DNA of 44,414 nt, taken from Chara braunii (taxonomy: Eukaryota > Streptophyta > Charophyceae > Charales > Characeae). Shown here piece after piece: positions 31,251 to 40,479 of the stretch (position 1 is the first letter of the stretch; every line of letters begins with the position of its first letter). The notes below the pieces were generated by a model. The model was not told the DNA's origin. It worked only from the letters and a program-made list of their open reading frames with translations, and ran no database searches. The position numbers and the translations under genes were made by a program. The stretch lies in the NCBI GenBank assembly GCA_003427395.1, contig BFEA01000045.1, forward strand, positions 2,704,547 to 2,748,960, written 5' to 3'.

Positions 31251-34200
31251 TCCTTTCTCTCATATTCTCCATCTTCTACTTGTTTTCCTACTTAGGTGTG
31301 AATCGTAACTCATATCTTCGTGTAGAGTAGTGTTTGAGTAGTGGTTTGTGTTTGTTTTGTCTATTCTACCTCTCCCAAGTGAATCGCAACTCTCTCCCTA
31401 GTGTTTGTGAGCCGAAACTTGTGATTTTCTCTCATGATCTTCATGTTTCTACTCATTTTTCTACTTGGGTGTAAATCGCAACTCATATGATGATGTCAAC
31501 TTGTGTTTGAGAGTTGTGATTTGCATGTTTTGTCCTTTTCTTCACTCCTATGTAAATCGCAAATCATCTCCTAGTGTATGTGAGCCCAAACTTGTGATTT
31601 TCTTTCATGATCTTCATGTTTCTACTCATTTCTCTACTTGGGTGTAAATCGCAACTCATATGTTGATGTCAACTTGTGTTTGAGCATTGTGATGTGCATG
31701 TTTTGTGCTTTTCTTCACTCCTATGTAAATCGCAACTCATCCCCTAGTGTATGTGAGCCCAAACTTTTGATTTTCTCTCGTGATCTTCATATTTCTAGTC
31801 ATTTTTCTACTTGGGTGTAAATCGCAACTCATATGTTGATGTCAAGTTGTGTTTAAGTGTAGTGATATGCACGTTTTGTCCTTTTCTTCAGTCCTATGTA
31901 AATCGCAACTCATCTCCTAGTGTATGTGACTCCAAACTTGTGATTTTCTCTCATGATCTTCATGTTTCTACTTATTTTTCTACTTGGGTGTAAATCGCAA
32001 TTCATATGTTGATGTCAACTTGTGTTTGAGTGTTGTGATGTGCATGTTTTGTCCTTTTTTTCACTCCTATGTAAATCGCAACTCATCTCCTAGTGTATGT
32101 GAATCCAAACTTGTAATTTTCTCTCATGATCTTCATGTTTCGACTTATTTGTCTACTTGGGTGTGAATCGCAACTCATATGTTGATGTGAACTTGTGTTT
32201 GAGTGTTGAGATGTGCATGTTTTGTCCTTTTCTTCACTCCTATGTAAATCGCAACTCATCTCCTAGTGTATGTGAGCCCAAACTTGCAATTTTTTCTCAT
32301 GATCTTCATGTTGCTACTGATTTATCTACTTGGGTGTAAATCGCAACTCATATGTTGAAGTCAACTTGTGTTAGAGTGATGTGATGTGCATGTTTTGTCA
32401 TTTTCTTCTTTCGTATGCAAATCGCAACTCATCTCCTAGTATATGTGAGCTCGAACTTGTGATTTTCTCTTATGATCTTCATGTTTCTACTCATTTTTCT
32501 ACTTGGGTGTAAATCGCAACTCATATGTTGATGTCAACTTGTGTTTGAGTGTTGTGATGTGCATGTTTNACTCATTTTTCTACTTGGGTGTAAATCGCAA
32601 CTCATATGTTGATGTCAACTTGTGTTTGAGTGTTGTGATGTGCATGTTTTGTCCTTTTCTTCACCCATATGTAAATCGCAACTCATCTCCTAGTATATGT
32701 GAGCCGAAACTTGTGATTTTTTCTCGTGATCTTCATGTTTCTACTCATTTTTCTACTTGGGTGTAAATCGCAACTCGTATGTTGATGTCAACTTGTGTTT
32801 GAGAGTTGTGATGTTTTGTGCTTTTCTTCACTCCTATGTAAATCGCAACTCATCCCATAGTGTATGTGAGCCCAAACTTGTGATTTTCTCTCATGATCTT
32901 CATGTTTCTACTCATTTTTCTACTTGGTTGTAAATCGCAACTCATATGTTGATGTCAAGTTGTGTTTGAGTGTTGTGATGTGCATCTTTTGTCCTTTTCT
33001 TTACTCCTATGTAAATCGCAACTTATCTCGTATTGTATGTGAGTCCAAACTTGTGATTTTCTCTCATGATCTTCATGTTTCTACTCATTTTTCTACTTGG
33101 GTGTAAATCGCAATTCATATGTTGATGTCAACTTGTATTTGAGTGTTGTGATGTGCATGTTTTGTCTTTTTTTTCACTCCTATGTAAATCGCAACTCATC
33201 TCCTAGTGTATGTGAACCCAAACTTGTGATTTTCTCTCATGATCTTCATGTTTCGACTCATTTTTCTACTTAGGTGTAAATCGCAACTCATATGTTGATG
33301 TCAACTTGTGTTTAAGTGTTGTGATATGCATGTTTTGTCCTTTTCTTCACTCCTATGTAAATCGCAACTCATCTCCTAGTGTATGTGGGCCCAAACTCGA
33401 AATTTTTTCTCATGATCTTCATGTTGCTACTGATTTTTCTACTTGGGTGTAAATCGCAACTCATATGTTGATGTGAACTTGTGTTTGAGTGTTGTGATGT
33501 GCATGTTTTGTCCTTTTCTTCTTTCCTATGCAAATGGAAACTCATCTCCTTCTGTATGTGAGCCCGAACTTGTGATTCTCTCTCAAGATCTTCATGTTTC
33601 TACTCATTTTTCTACTTGGGTGTAAATCGCAACTCATATGTTGATGTCAACTTGTGTTTNNNNNNNNNNNNNNNNNNNNNNNNNNNNNNNNNNNNNNNNN
33701 NNNNNNNNNNNNNNNNNNNNNNNNNNNNNNNNNNNNNNNNNNNNNNNNNNNNNNNNNNNNNNNNNNNNNNNNNNNNNNNNNNNNNNNNNNNNNNNNNNNN
33801 NNNNNNNNNNNNNNNNNNNNNNNNNNNNNNNNNNNNNNNNNNNNNNNNNNNNNNNNNNNNNNNNNNNNNNNNNNNNNNNNNNNNNNNNNNNNNNNNNNNN
33901 NNNNNNNNNNNNNNNNNNNNNNNNNNNNNNNNNNNNNNNNNNNNNNNNNNNNNNNNNNNNNNNNNNNNNNNNNNNNNNNNNNNNNNNNNNNNNNNNNNNN
34001 NNNNNNNNNNNNNNNNNNNNNNNNNNNNNNNNNNNNNNNNNNNNNNNNNNNNNNNNNNNNNNNNNNNNNNNNNNNNNNNNNNNNNNNNNNNNNNNNNNNN
34101 NNNNNNNNNNNNNNNNNNNNNNNNNATTTTTCTACTTGGGTGTAAATCGCAACTCATATGTTGATGTCAACTTGTGTTTGAGTGTTGTGATGTGCATGTT

Positions 34201-36036
34201 TTCTGCTTTTCTTCACTCCTAGGTAAATCGCAACTCATCCCCTAGTGTATGTGAGCCCAAACTTTTGATTTTCTCTCGTGATCTTCATATTTCTACTCAT
34301 TTTTCTACTTGGGTGTAAATCGCAACTCATATGTTGATGTCAAGTTGTGTTTGAGTGTAGTGATATGCATGTTTTGTCCTTTTCTTCACTCCTATGTAAA
34401 TCGCAACTCATGTCCTAGTGTATGTGAGTCCAAACTTGTGATTTTCTCTGATGATCTTCATGTTTCTACTTATTTTTCTACTTGGGTGTAAATCGCAATT
34501 CATATGTTGATGTCAACTTGTGTTTGAGTGTTGTGATGTGCATATTTTGTCCTTTTTTTTCAGTCCTATGTAAATCGCAACTCATCTCCTAGTGTATGTG
34601 AATCCAAACTTGTGATTTTCTCTCATGATCTTCATGTTTCGACTCATTTGTCTACTTGGGTGTAAATCGCAACTCATATGTTGATGTGAACTTGTGTTTG
34701 AGTGTTGTGATGTGCATGTTTTGTCCTTTTCTTCTTTCGTATGCAAATCGCAACTCATCTCCTAGTATATGTGAGCCCGAACTTGTGATTCTCTCTCAGG
34801 ATCTTCATGTTTCTACTCATTTTTCTATTTGGGTGTAAATCTCAACTCATATGCTGATGTCAACTTGTGTTTGAGTGTTCTGATGTGCATGTTTTATCCT
34901 TTTCTTCACTCCTATGTACATCGCAACTCATCTCCTATTGTATGTGAGCCCAAACTTGTGATTTTCTCTTTTGATCTTCATGTTTCTACTCATGTTTCTG
35001 CTTGGGTGTAAATCGCAACTCATATGTTGATGTCAACTTATATTTGAGTGTTGTGATGTGCATGTTTTGTGCTTTTCTTCACTCCTATGTAAATCGCAAC
35101 TCATCCCCTAGTGTATGTAAGTCCAAACTTGTGATTTTCTCTCATGATCTTCATGTTTCTACTCATTTTTCTACTTGGGTGTAAATCGCAATTCATATGT
35201 TGATGTCAACCTTTGTTTGAGTGTTGTGATGTGCATATTTTGTCATTTTTCTCACTCCTATGTAAATCGCAACTCATCTCCTAGTGTATGTGAGCCCAAA
35301 CTTGTGATTTTCTCTCACGATCTTCATGTTTTGACTCATTTTTCTACTTGGGTGTAAATCGCAACTCATATGTTGATGTCAACTTGTGTTTGAGTGTTGT
35401 GACGTGCATGTTTTGCCTTTTTTCTCACTCCTATGTAAATCGCAACTTATTTCGTAGTGTATGTGAGCCCAAACTTGTGATTTTCTCTCATGATCTTCAT
35501 GTTTCGACTCATTTTTCTACTTGGGTGTAAATCGCAACTCATATGTTTGAGTGTTGTGATGTGCATGTTTTGTCCTTTTCTTCACCCCTATGTAAATCGC
35601 AACTCATCTCCTAGTGTGTGTGAGTTCAAAACTTGTCATTTCTCTCATAATTCTTCATCTTCTACTTGTTTTCCTACTGGGGTGTGAATCGCAACTCATA
35701 TCTTGGTGTAGAGTAGTGTTTGAATAGTGTTTTGTGCTTGTTTTGTCTATTCTACCTCTCCCAAGTAAATCACAACTCTCTTCCTAGTGTATGTGAGCCC
35801 AAACTTGTGATTTTCTCGCATGATCTTCATGTTTCCACTCATTTTTCTACTTGGGTATAAATCGCAACTCGTGTGTTGATGTCAACTTGTTTTTGAGTCT
35901 TGTGATGTGCATGTTTTGTCCTTTTCTTCACTTCTATGTAAATCGCAAATCATCTCCTAGTGTATGTGAGCTAAAAACTTGTCATTGTCTCTCAGATTCT
36001 TCATTTCCTACTTGTTTCCTACTTGGGTGTGAATCG
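31219..36036 (+). repeat. 173 bp satellite array
   Basis: Tandem monomers with a 173 bp period (for example GGGTGTAAATCGCAACTC near 31467, 31640, 31813, 31986, 32159). About 27 monomers fit, including those in the gap. Each monomer contains the word TGTAAATCGCAACTCAT twice, 75-80 bp apart, so the monomer is itself an ancient dimer. A short monomer sits beside the single N at 32569. Outer monomers near 31293 and 35682 share a distinct variant (GTGTAGAGTAGTGTTTGA). Each monomer encodes a 60-residue frame, but 173 is not a multiple of three and the frames overlap, so this is not a gene. Confidence 0.96.
33660..34125. other. Assembly gap (466 N)
   Basis: The flanking monomer starts are 520 bp apart, which is close to three monomers of 173 bp, so the gap length fits the array phase. 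Long open frames across the Ns are meaningless. Confidence 0.98.
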
Positions 36037-36060
36037 TTGTCGGGGCAGAAACCCTGACAA
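36037..36060 (+). other. Hairpin at the right border of the satellite
   Basis: TTGTC-GGGG-CAGAAA-CCCT-GACAA forms nine pairs (one G-T) exactly where the satellite ends. The TGTCGGGG start resembles the LTR-like starts at 13197 and 26619, so another element may begin here at 36038. Confidence 0.6.
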
Positions 36061-36600
36061 GGGTATCTGCCAGTGTTTTTCAACGTCGGACGCTGTCTGA
36101 CCTTTTTACTTTATTGGAAGACTGGATCAAATTGATGTTGCCAAAATTTATTCAGACCAGCGCTATGAGTAAGAGACTTAAAACTTTTTTGAACCTGACG
36201 TCGTCGACGCAGGACAACATCGACATTCGTGTGGGATAACGGGAATCGGCACCGTCGTCCGCGGGTCCCGACGAGGCCGTAGTAGCATGCGGTCGTGGGA
36301 AAACTAAAGTTAAAGCCTAGGCTACCTATGATGAGGTCGCGCGGCTGTTAAGCCGCACGATTCAGGGCCTAAGCGGGCCAAAAAGGGGCCGCCGCGGCAA
36401 GATGGACCGCTGCGTGAAGGGATGGCTTAGGGTCCATACGGCTTTTGCGCCAAGGACCCGGGGGCGAAGGCGTCGAGGCCAGCTAAGTAGGGCAGTTGTT
36501 AAAGCTGTGGGCCGTCGACCCCGCCCGCCTGCCACGGCAATATGCTGGCTTAGCAGGCGAAGCCTCCTAGGTACCGTCACCAGATTACCACCCCGCAGAC
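36061..36600. other. Non-coding, GC-rich, hairpin-bearing
   Basis: No gene recognised. GCGGCT/AGCCGC with a GTTA loop lies at 36341-36356. Frames on either strand are Arg/Pro-rich by composition only. Confidence 0.5.
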
Positions 36601-36604
36601 ATGG

Positions 36605-36640
36605 GGATCGAACCTGACAGAGTGCACTACTGAGCTAGCT
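36605..36640 (-). ncRNA. tRNA-like A and B boxes (SINE or tRNA relic)
   Basis: On the minus strand TAGCTCAGTAG (36637-36627) matches the polymerase III A box, and GGTTCGATCC (36614-36605) matches the B box. They are only 12 bp apart; a tRNA has an anticodon arm between them. It is therefore a relic or a tRNA-derived SINE head, not a tRNA gene. No cloverleaf can be completed. Confidence 0.35.
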
Positions 36641-36673
36641 CCTTTTGGAGCAGCCGCGATTTGACAGAGGGTG

Positions 36674-36983
36674 CGACCGATTTTCGGTCGTGCGATCTTC
36701 GAGATCGCGCGGCTGAAATCAGCCGTGCCGTACGGATGCGATGGAGCAGCTACAACGCCAAGGTAAGGAGTTTTCTCCAATTTTTTCTTGGATTCGTTTT
36801 TTTTTTCTCTTTGTAGTGCGTGTACGATGGCGCCATCGTGGCGAAATGACGTGACCGTTGGCTTAAGCCAACGGAAAAAGGAAAAGAAAAAAAAAAAAAA
36901 AAAACGAAGCGCCATCTGGCGCGAAAAGAAGTGACGGGGACTTAGTGTCCCCATAGAATATAACGGGCGCCCGTTTTTCGGGC
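36674..36983. other. Dense cluster of perfect inverted repeats
   Basis: Perfect stems with tiny loops follow one another: CGACCGA/TCGGTCG (36674-36690), GCGATCT/AGATCGC (36692-36708), CGGCTGA/TCAGCCG (36710-36725), ACGATGGCGCCATCGT (36824-36839), CCGTTGGCTTAAGCCAACGG (36855-36874), GCGCCA/TGGCGC (36909-36922), GGGGAC/GTCCCC (36936-36952), ACGGGCGCCCGT (36963-36974) and GCCCG/CGGGC (36969-36983). T- or A-runs separate some of them. On the minus strand this lies downstream of the two ribozymes. Confidence 0.85.
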
Positions 36984-37156
36984 AACCCTTTCGCATCAAG
37001 GTGGAGTTTTCCTTTTTTTTCTCTTTTGATTTTTTTTCTTTATTAGATCTTGCTTAGATTTTTATTTTTTTTTTTATTTTTTTTTTTATCCTTTCTAGAT
37101 TAGGGTTAGATTTCTTTTTTTTTGTCCTCTTTCTTTTTTTCTCTCTTGTGGTGCCC

Positions 37157-37173
37157 GTTCGTTTCGGACGAAC
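37157..37173. other. Hairpin GTTCGT/ACGAAC
   Basis: A perfect 6 bp stem with a 5 nt loop, just past ribozyme copy 1 on the minus strand. The same GCCCGTT...ACAGGCAG context, without the hairpin insert, is found beside ribozyme copy 2 (37437-37455), so both ribozymes are parts of a longer direct repeat. Confidence 0.7.
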
Positions 37174-37191
37174 AGGCAGAGGCCACTGCAC

Positions 37192-37248
37192 CAGACTGTT
37201 TCGTCGGACCTCCACCGACTCATCAGGGGGTTGAACCCCGACAGTCTG
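37192..37248 (-). ncRNA. Hammerhead ribozyme type III, copy 1
   Basis: On the minus strand, in order: stem III 5' arm (37248-37241, CAGACTGT), cleavage-site C at 37240, and stem I GGGG/CCCC with a 5 nt loop (37239-37227). Then come the core CTGATGA, stem II GTCGG/CCGAC with a 7 nt loop, GAAA, and the stem III 3' arm (37199-37192, ACAGTCTG). All invariant core positions are present: CUGAUGA, GAA followed by A pairing U, and GUC at the cleavage site. Stem III is the open helix, so it is type III, the class known from plant retrozymes, satellite RNAs and viroids. Predicted scission is between 37240 and 37239. I infer activity from the intact core. Confidence 0.93.
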
Positions 37249-37435
37249 CCCATGGGCAGTGAATGTGCCGCCCTAGGCGGCCAGATTCGGACAGAGAGAG
37301 AGGGGGAGAAAGGAGGGTGGAGGGAACTTACCTGGCCGTTGGCCTCCCTCTGCCTCCATTGATAGAACAAGCTGAACCGGATGAATCTTCAGCCCGAACG
37401 CGGGCAGATGCGCCGTGGGCCAGCCATAGTGGCTG
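37246..37435 (-). ncRNA. Inter-ribozyme segment of the predicted 272 nt RNA
   Basis: The predicted cleavage points (37512/37511 and 37240/37239) bound 272 nt of minus-strand RNA, covering 37511 down to 37240. Between the ribozymes lie further self-complementary pieces: CTGCCCATGGGCAG (37246-37259), GCCGCC/GGCGGC (37267-37281), GCCCG/CGGGC (37392-37405), CAGCCA/TGGCTG (37421-37435), and a GA-rich block near 37308-37322 that can pair with the CCTCCCTCTGCCTCC near 37343-37358. The result would be a compact, rod-like RNA. No coding capacity is visible. Confidence 0.6.
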
Positions 37436-37461
37436 TGCCCGTTGAAACAGGCAGGACGGTG

Positions 37462-37521
37462 CCCGACTGTTTCGTTGGACTTTCACCAACTCATCAGGAG
37501 GTTGAGACCCCGACAGTCGGG
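37462..37521 (-). ncRNA. Hammerhead ribozyme type III, copy 2
   Basis: Same architecture as copy 1. Stem III is CCCGACTGT (37521-37513) with ACAGTCGGG (37470-37462), nine pairs. The cleavage-site C is at 37512; stem I is GGGGT with its partner through an AACCTC arm; the core is CTGATGA; stem II is GTTGG/CCAAC with a 7 nt loop; then GAAA. Relative to copy 1, a C-G pair in stem II is T-A here, and an A-T pair in stem III is C-G, so both sides changed together. Predicted scission is between 37512 and 37511. Selection on structure is the simplest explanation. Confidence 0.93.
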
Positions 37522-37525
37522 TAGC

Positions 37526-38110
37526 TCGTTCAAGGTGAGTGTTTTTTTTTCGGAAAAAGGCGGCGCCGTTCGTTTTAGTAACGGGCTGCAGTGTTTGCTG
37601 GCGCGCCCGAACCTGGCGTTGAAAGCGTCCGGACGTGGGCGCGGGGCAAAGGGTGGAAATAAGACCCTGTTGAGCTTGACTCTAGTTCGACTCTGTGAAA
37701 TGACTTGGGGGGGGGAGGGGAGTGCTCGTTCATTTCTCAGACGACGAGTTGCCCCTGCCTTAGAGGAAAAAAAAAAAAAAAAAAAAAAGGGGGAGGGTAG
37801 AAGTTGGAAAAAGAAAAGGAAACGACCGTGGATCTAGCCGCGACCTCGGTCCAGATGCAAGTTTAGAAGTATTTGGACTATGGATAGCTAGCAGACTGTT
37901 GGTTTCAGCAGCCTGCTTGAAAATGGTTGAGTACAGCCATTTCTGGGCTGCGTCTGGCCGCGGGTGAAGGCCAGATGCATTACCAGGGTACAGAACTTGG
38001 TTCCCCTAGGGGAACATCAAGTTTTCTGGCCCTTGATCGCGATTTAGATCGAGGGTCAGGCTCTATTCCGAGATTTGGCTTGGGGCAAAGCAGCTGCCCT
38101 CAGCCTTCAG
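37526..38110. other. Non-coding stretch, no gene recognised
   Basis: Contains an A tract (37769-37788) and a G run (37708-37716). A 131-residue frame at 37442-37837 crosses ribozyme copy 2 and the A tract and has no motif. This would be upstream sequence for a minus-strand ribozyme transcript; I see no obvious TATA box on that strand. Confidence 0.45.
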
Positions 38111-38112
38111 CC

Positions 38113-38125
38113 AGCTATAAAAGCT
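38113..38125 (+). promoter_or_regulatory. Candidate TATA box
   Basis: AGC-TATAAAA-GCT: a good TATA box with short inverted arms. It faces the leader and ORFs at 39953-41094 and may be the promoter of that unit. Confidence 0.5.
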
Positions 38126-39952
38126 AGCCTGCCACCCAACAGCCTCACACTTGTGGCAATGCTGCTGGGGCATTCTACTCAAGTAGATGCTGGCTGGCTG
38201 GCTGCTGGTGTGATAAGGCGAAGTGCTGGAGGTCTGAAGAAGCACTGGAGGAAGGAGGAGGCAACCATAGCTAAAAATTGGGAACTTTTTGCCCCACCTT
38301 CCGTGCTGTGCTGCATGCTGTGGGGAAGTCGTGGCCTTGAGGTTGCTGCTGGTTTTCTAGGGAGGTGCGGCGGAAGCACTGCCGAATTCTTGTGGCGACG
38401 GCACTGATTTTCTTGGCGGTACGGCGAGGGCGCTGCCGGATTTTGTGGCAACAGTATTTTGCACAGGACTGCGAGAAGGGGGCTTGGACGTTGCCGCAGG
38501 GACGGTACCGCCGAGGTGGAAGTGCATTTTGGAATAGAAAGGGTGTGGCGATCGTCTCGTTGGAGGCATTACGGCACGCGACACTTGTAAGAATTGTCGA
38601 GGCCGTTGTTATTTTTTTGCGGCATACCGAGTAAGTGGGGATTGGGTCTCGAACCACCAAGTTTTGCAGCAGGCAGGTGGTGACCTAACTTGGTATTTGG
38701 TGGGTTGAATTGGCGCTGTTTTGGTGGAAGGTGTGACGTTGAGGCTGTGAGATTTGAGAGTGGGGCACTCTCCTCAATGGCAAGCTCGCTTCTGTGTTGG
38801 TGAGCGGCGCCTAAGTCAGCGGCGGCGTTTCAAGGAGGGTGTGACTTGTTCTTGTGAGCGCCCACAACGAGAGTGGTGCGACCGAATTTTTGTGAAGATA
38901 TTTGGCTTTCTTGAGCGAGCCCTCATAAAAATCACTCAAGGTCAGTGCGACTCAGTTCCCTTGCACACCCGCGTGAACCCACACCTTGCATGACCTTGCT
39001 TTGAATTCAGGGGAAGAGGTAGAGTAAGAGTATGATGTCATGCGTGTGAAGAAAGGGCTGACTTGTCTTGGGGATGGATGAATCTCTGGATTGTTACTTT
39101 TCTTGATTGTGCAGGTAGGTTGGGAGATGCATGAGAGAAGGAATCATCATTGTTTGCTCGGGAGAATAATAGGGATGCTCACCTTTTTCCCACTCAACCT
39201 GAATGCATGTGACAGAAAAGAGGAGAAACAAAAATAATAATGAAAGTGCGAACGGACGGGTGCCAAAAGAATGAAGGCCGTGAGAAAATTAAAAGAAAGG
39301 AAGACAAGGGAACACCTTAGTATCTCCCCAAGGATTTCCCCATTCTATCCCGAACGACCACTATCCTTCTATGCCCGGCTAAAAATATCTTACTTCTTTC
39401 TCTTCTCGATTTCGTCTAAGTCGACCCTTAGCCGGGAAGGCATAGACCGGTCGTCTGCACCTAGGGTCTACGCTTCTTTTCTCTAGGAGGCATCTGAGGC
39501 GGGGGTTCGTTGCCTTAGGGGCCGGCCCTGTTATCGACTCGGAGTGGACCGCTTATGCGGGGGGATACCATGCTGTTGCAGTGGATCCAGCCCAACTTCT
39601 GAGTCCTGAACAATGTGTTTGGGCGAGGGGGAGAGGTATTCCAAACCATTTCCTAGAGGGTAGGGTGTCTTGAAGCTAGGGGCAACCACCTCCTCGTGCT
39701 TTCAGGGAAAGGGGAGGCTGAATCTAGTACCCTGCTGGGTAGCCGTTTTAGGAGCCACCAACGCGTGGGAGGGCTGGCGCCACAAGAAGCCCAGCCCGTG
39801 ATTCAACTAGTGTTAAAGGAAGTGCAAATAGGCACTACTTTCACGGTCGGACCGTGACACAAGAATCACTGCCCGAAAAGGGGAGCGAAGACTGAACATG
39901 AAAATTGGTATATCTGAATTTATTTTGACACAGTTACCGCTTCGTCGTTCAA
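38126..39952 (+). other. Long structured leader, no gene recognised
   Basis: Between the TATA box and the first ORF, small frames show no motif. Strong hairpins stand out: TCTATGC plus CCGGCTAA at 39368-39382 pairs with TTAGCCGG plus GCATAGA at 39428-39446, with a 4 nt bulge. TCACGGTC-G-GACCGTGA at 39841-39857 is perfect with an 8 bp stem. Several candidate splice sites exist, but none is strong enough to annotate. Confidence 0.5.
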
Positions 39953-40456
39953 ATGCTTGCAGAGACAGTGATCCTCCGATTGTTTAGCACACGCGAGGCG
40001 GCGGCTAATTGGTTAGCGGTGCCGACACGATCCCGCGCCGGTATGATACGGAAAGGAAGACTGGTGTACAACCCACTTGAAGTTTACTCGGAATGGGATG
40101 TGCCACGATTCTGGGACGGGAGCGTGAGGAAACCACCGCGGTGTTATATTTTCTTGGTTGAACCAAGCCAGCATATTGTACGATATGACTTCGCGTCGCC
40201 CTACCCGTATCGGGATTATGGAGACATAAACCTTGTCGTGATCCACGAGGATTGTCCGGGAGTAGAGACCATTCCTGATATTAGAGGGATGTTCCTTCAC
40301 ATTGTACTCCACTTGAATGATCTACGAGGTCCGTTCGGCCTCCTTCATCATGTGAGACGGGTCCGAGCGAATAGATTTAATATCATTCGCTCAGAACATT
40401 TCGATGTCACCGCGTTTTATGACGAGGCTTGTGAAATTTACGAGAGCCTCTTCTAA
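39953..40456 (+). CDS. Hypothetical protein, downstream unit ORF1
   Basis: An ATG frame of 167 residues that I do not recognise. Composition is protein-like and aromatic-rich: CYIFLVEPSQHIVRYDFASPY, then DINLVVIHEDCP, then IPDIRGMFLHIVLHLNDL. It begins with an amphipathic stretch (TREAAANWLAVPTRS). A second frame of similar flavour follows 24 nt after the stop, so the two may be one gene split by a frameshift or by exon structure. Placement after a TATA box and long leader resembles that of the module array before gag, which suggests a retroelement accessory protein. There is no catalytic motif. Confidence 0.45.
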   Translation: MLAETVILRLFSTREAAANWLAVPTRSRAGMIRKGRLVYNPLEVYSEWDVPRFWDGSVRKPPRCYIFLVEPSQHIVRYDFASPYPYRDYGDINLVVIHEDCPGVETIPDIRGMFLHIVLHLNDLRGPFGLLHHVRRVRANRFNIIRSEHFDVTAFYDEACEIYESLF

Positions 40457-40479
40457 CAGGTGGCTTCTTCGATGTGCAG

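Noticed and set aside
30927-31295. Lys/Glu-rich and Leu/Phe/Ser-rich ORFs
   Set aside because: Low-complexity translation of the pyrimidine tract.
33612-34222. Long ORFs of 160-194 residues on both strands
   Set aside because: They consist almost wholly of the run of Ns.
34440-34470. CTGATGAT in one satellite monomer
   Set aside because: A point variant of the usual CTCATGAT monomer sequence; the rest of the ribozyme is absent.
31465-36057. Regular 60-residue ORFs through the satellite
   Set aside because: They recur every 173 bp, overlap each other, change frame and follow a non-coding repeat. They are not a gene family and not a CRISPR array.
37442-37837. 131-residue plus-strand ORF
   Set aside because: Runs across ribozyme copy 2 and an A tract; no motif.
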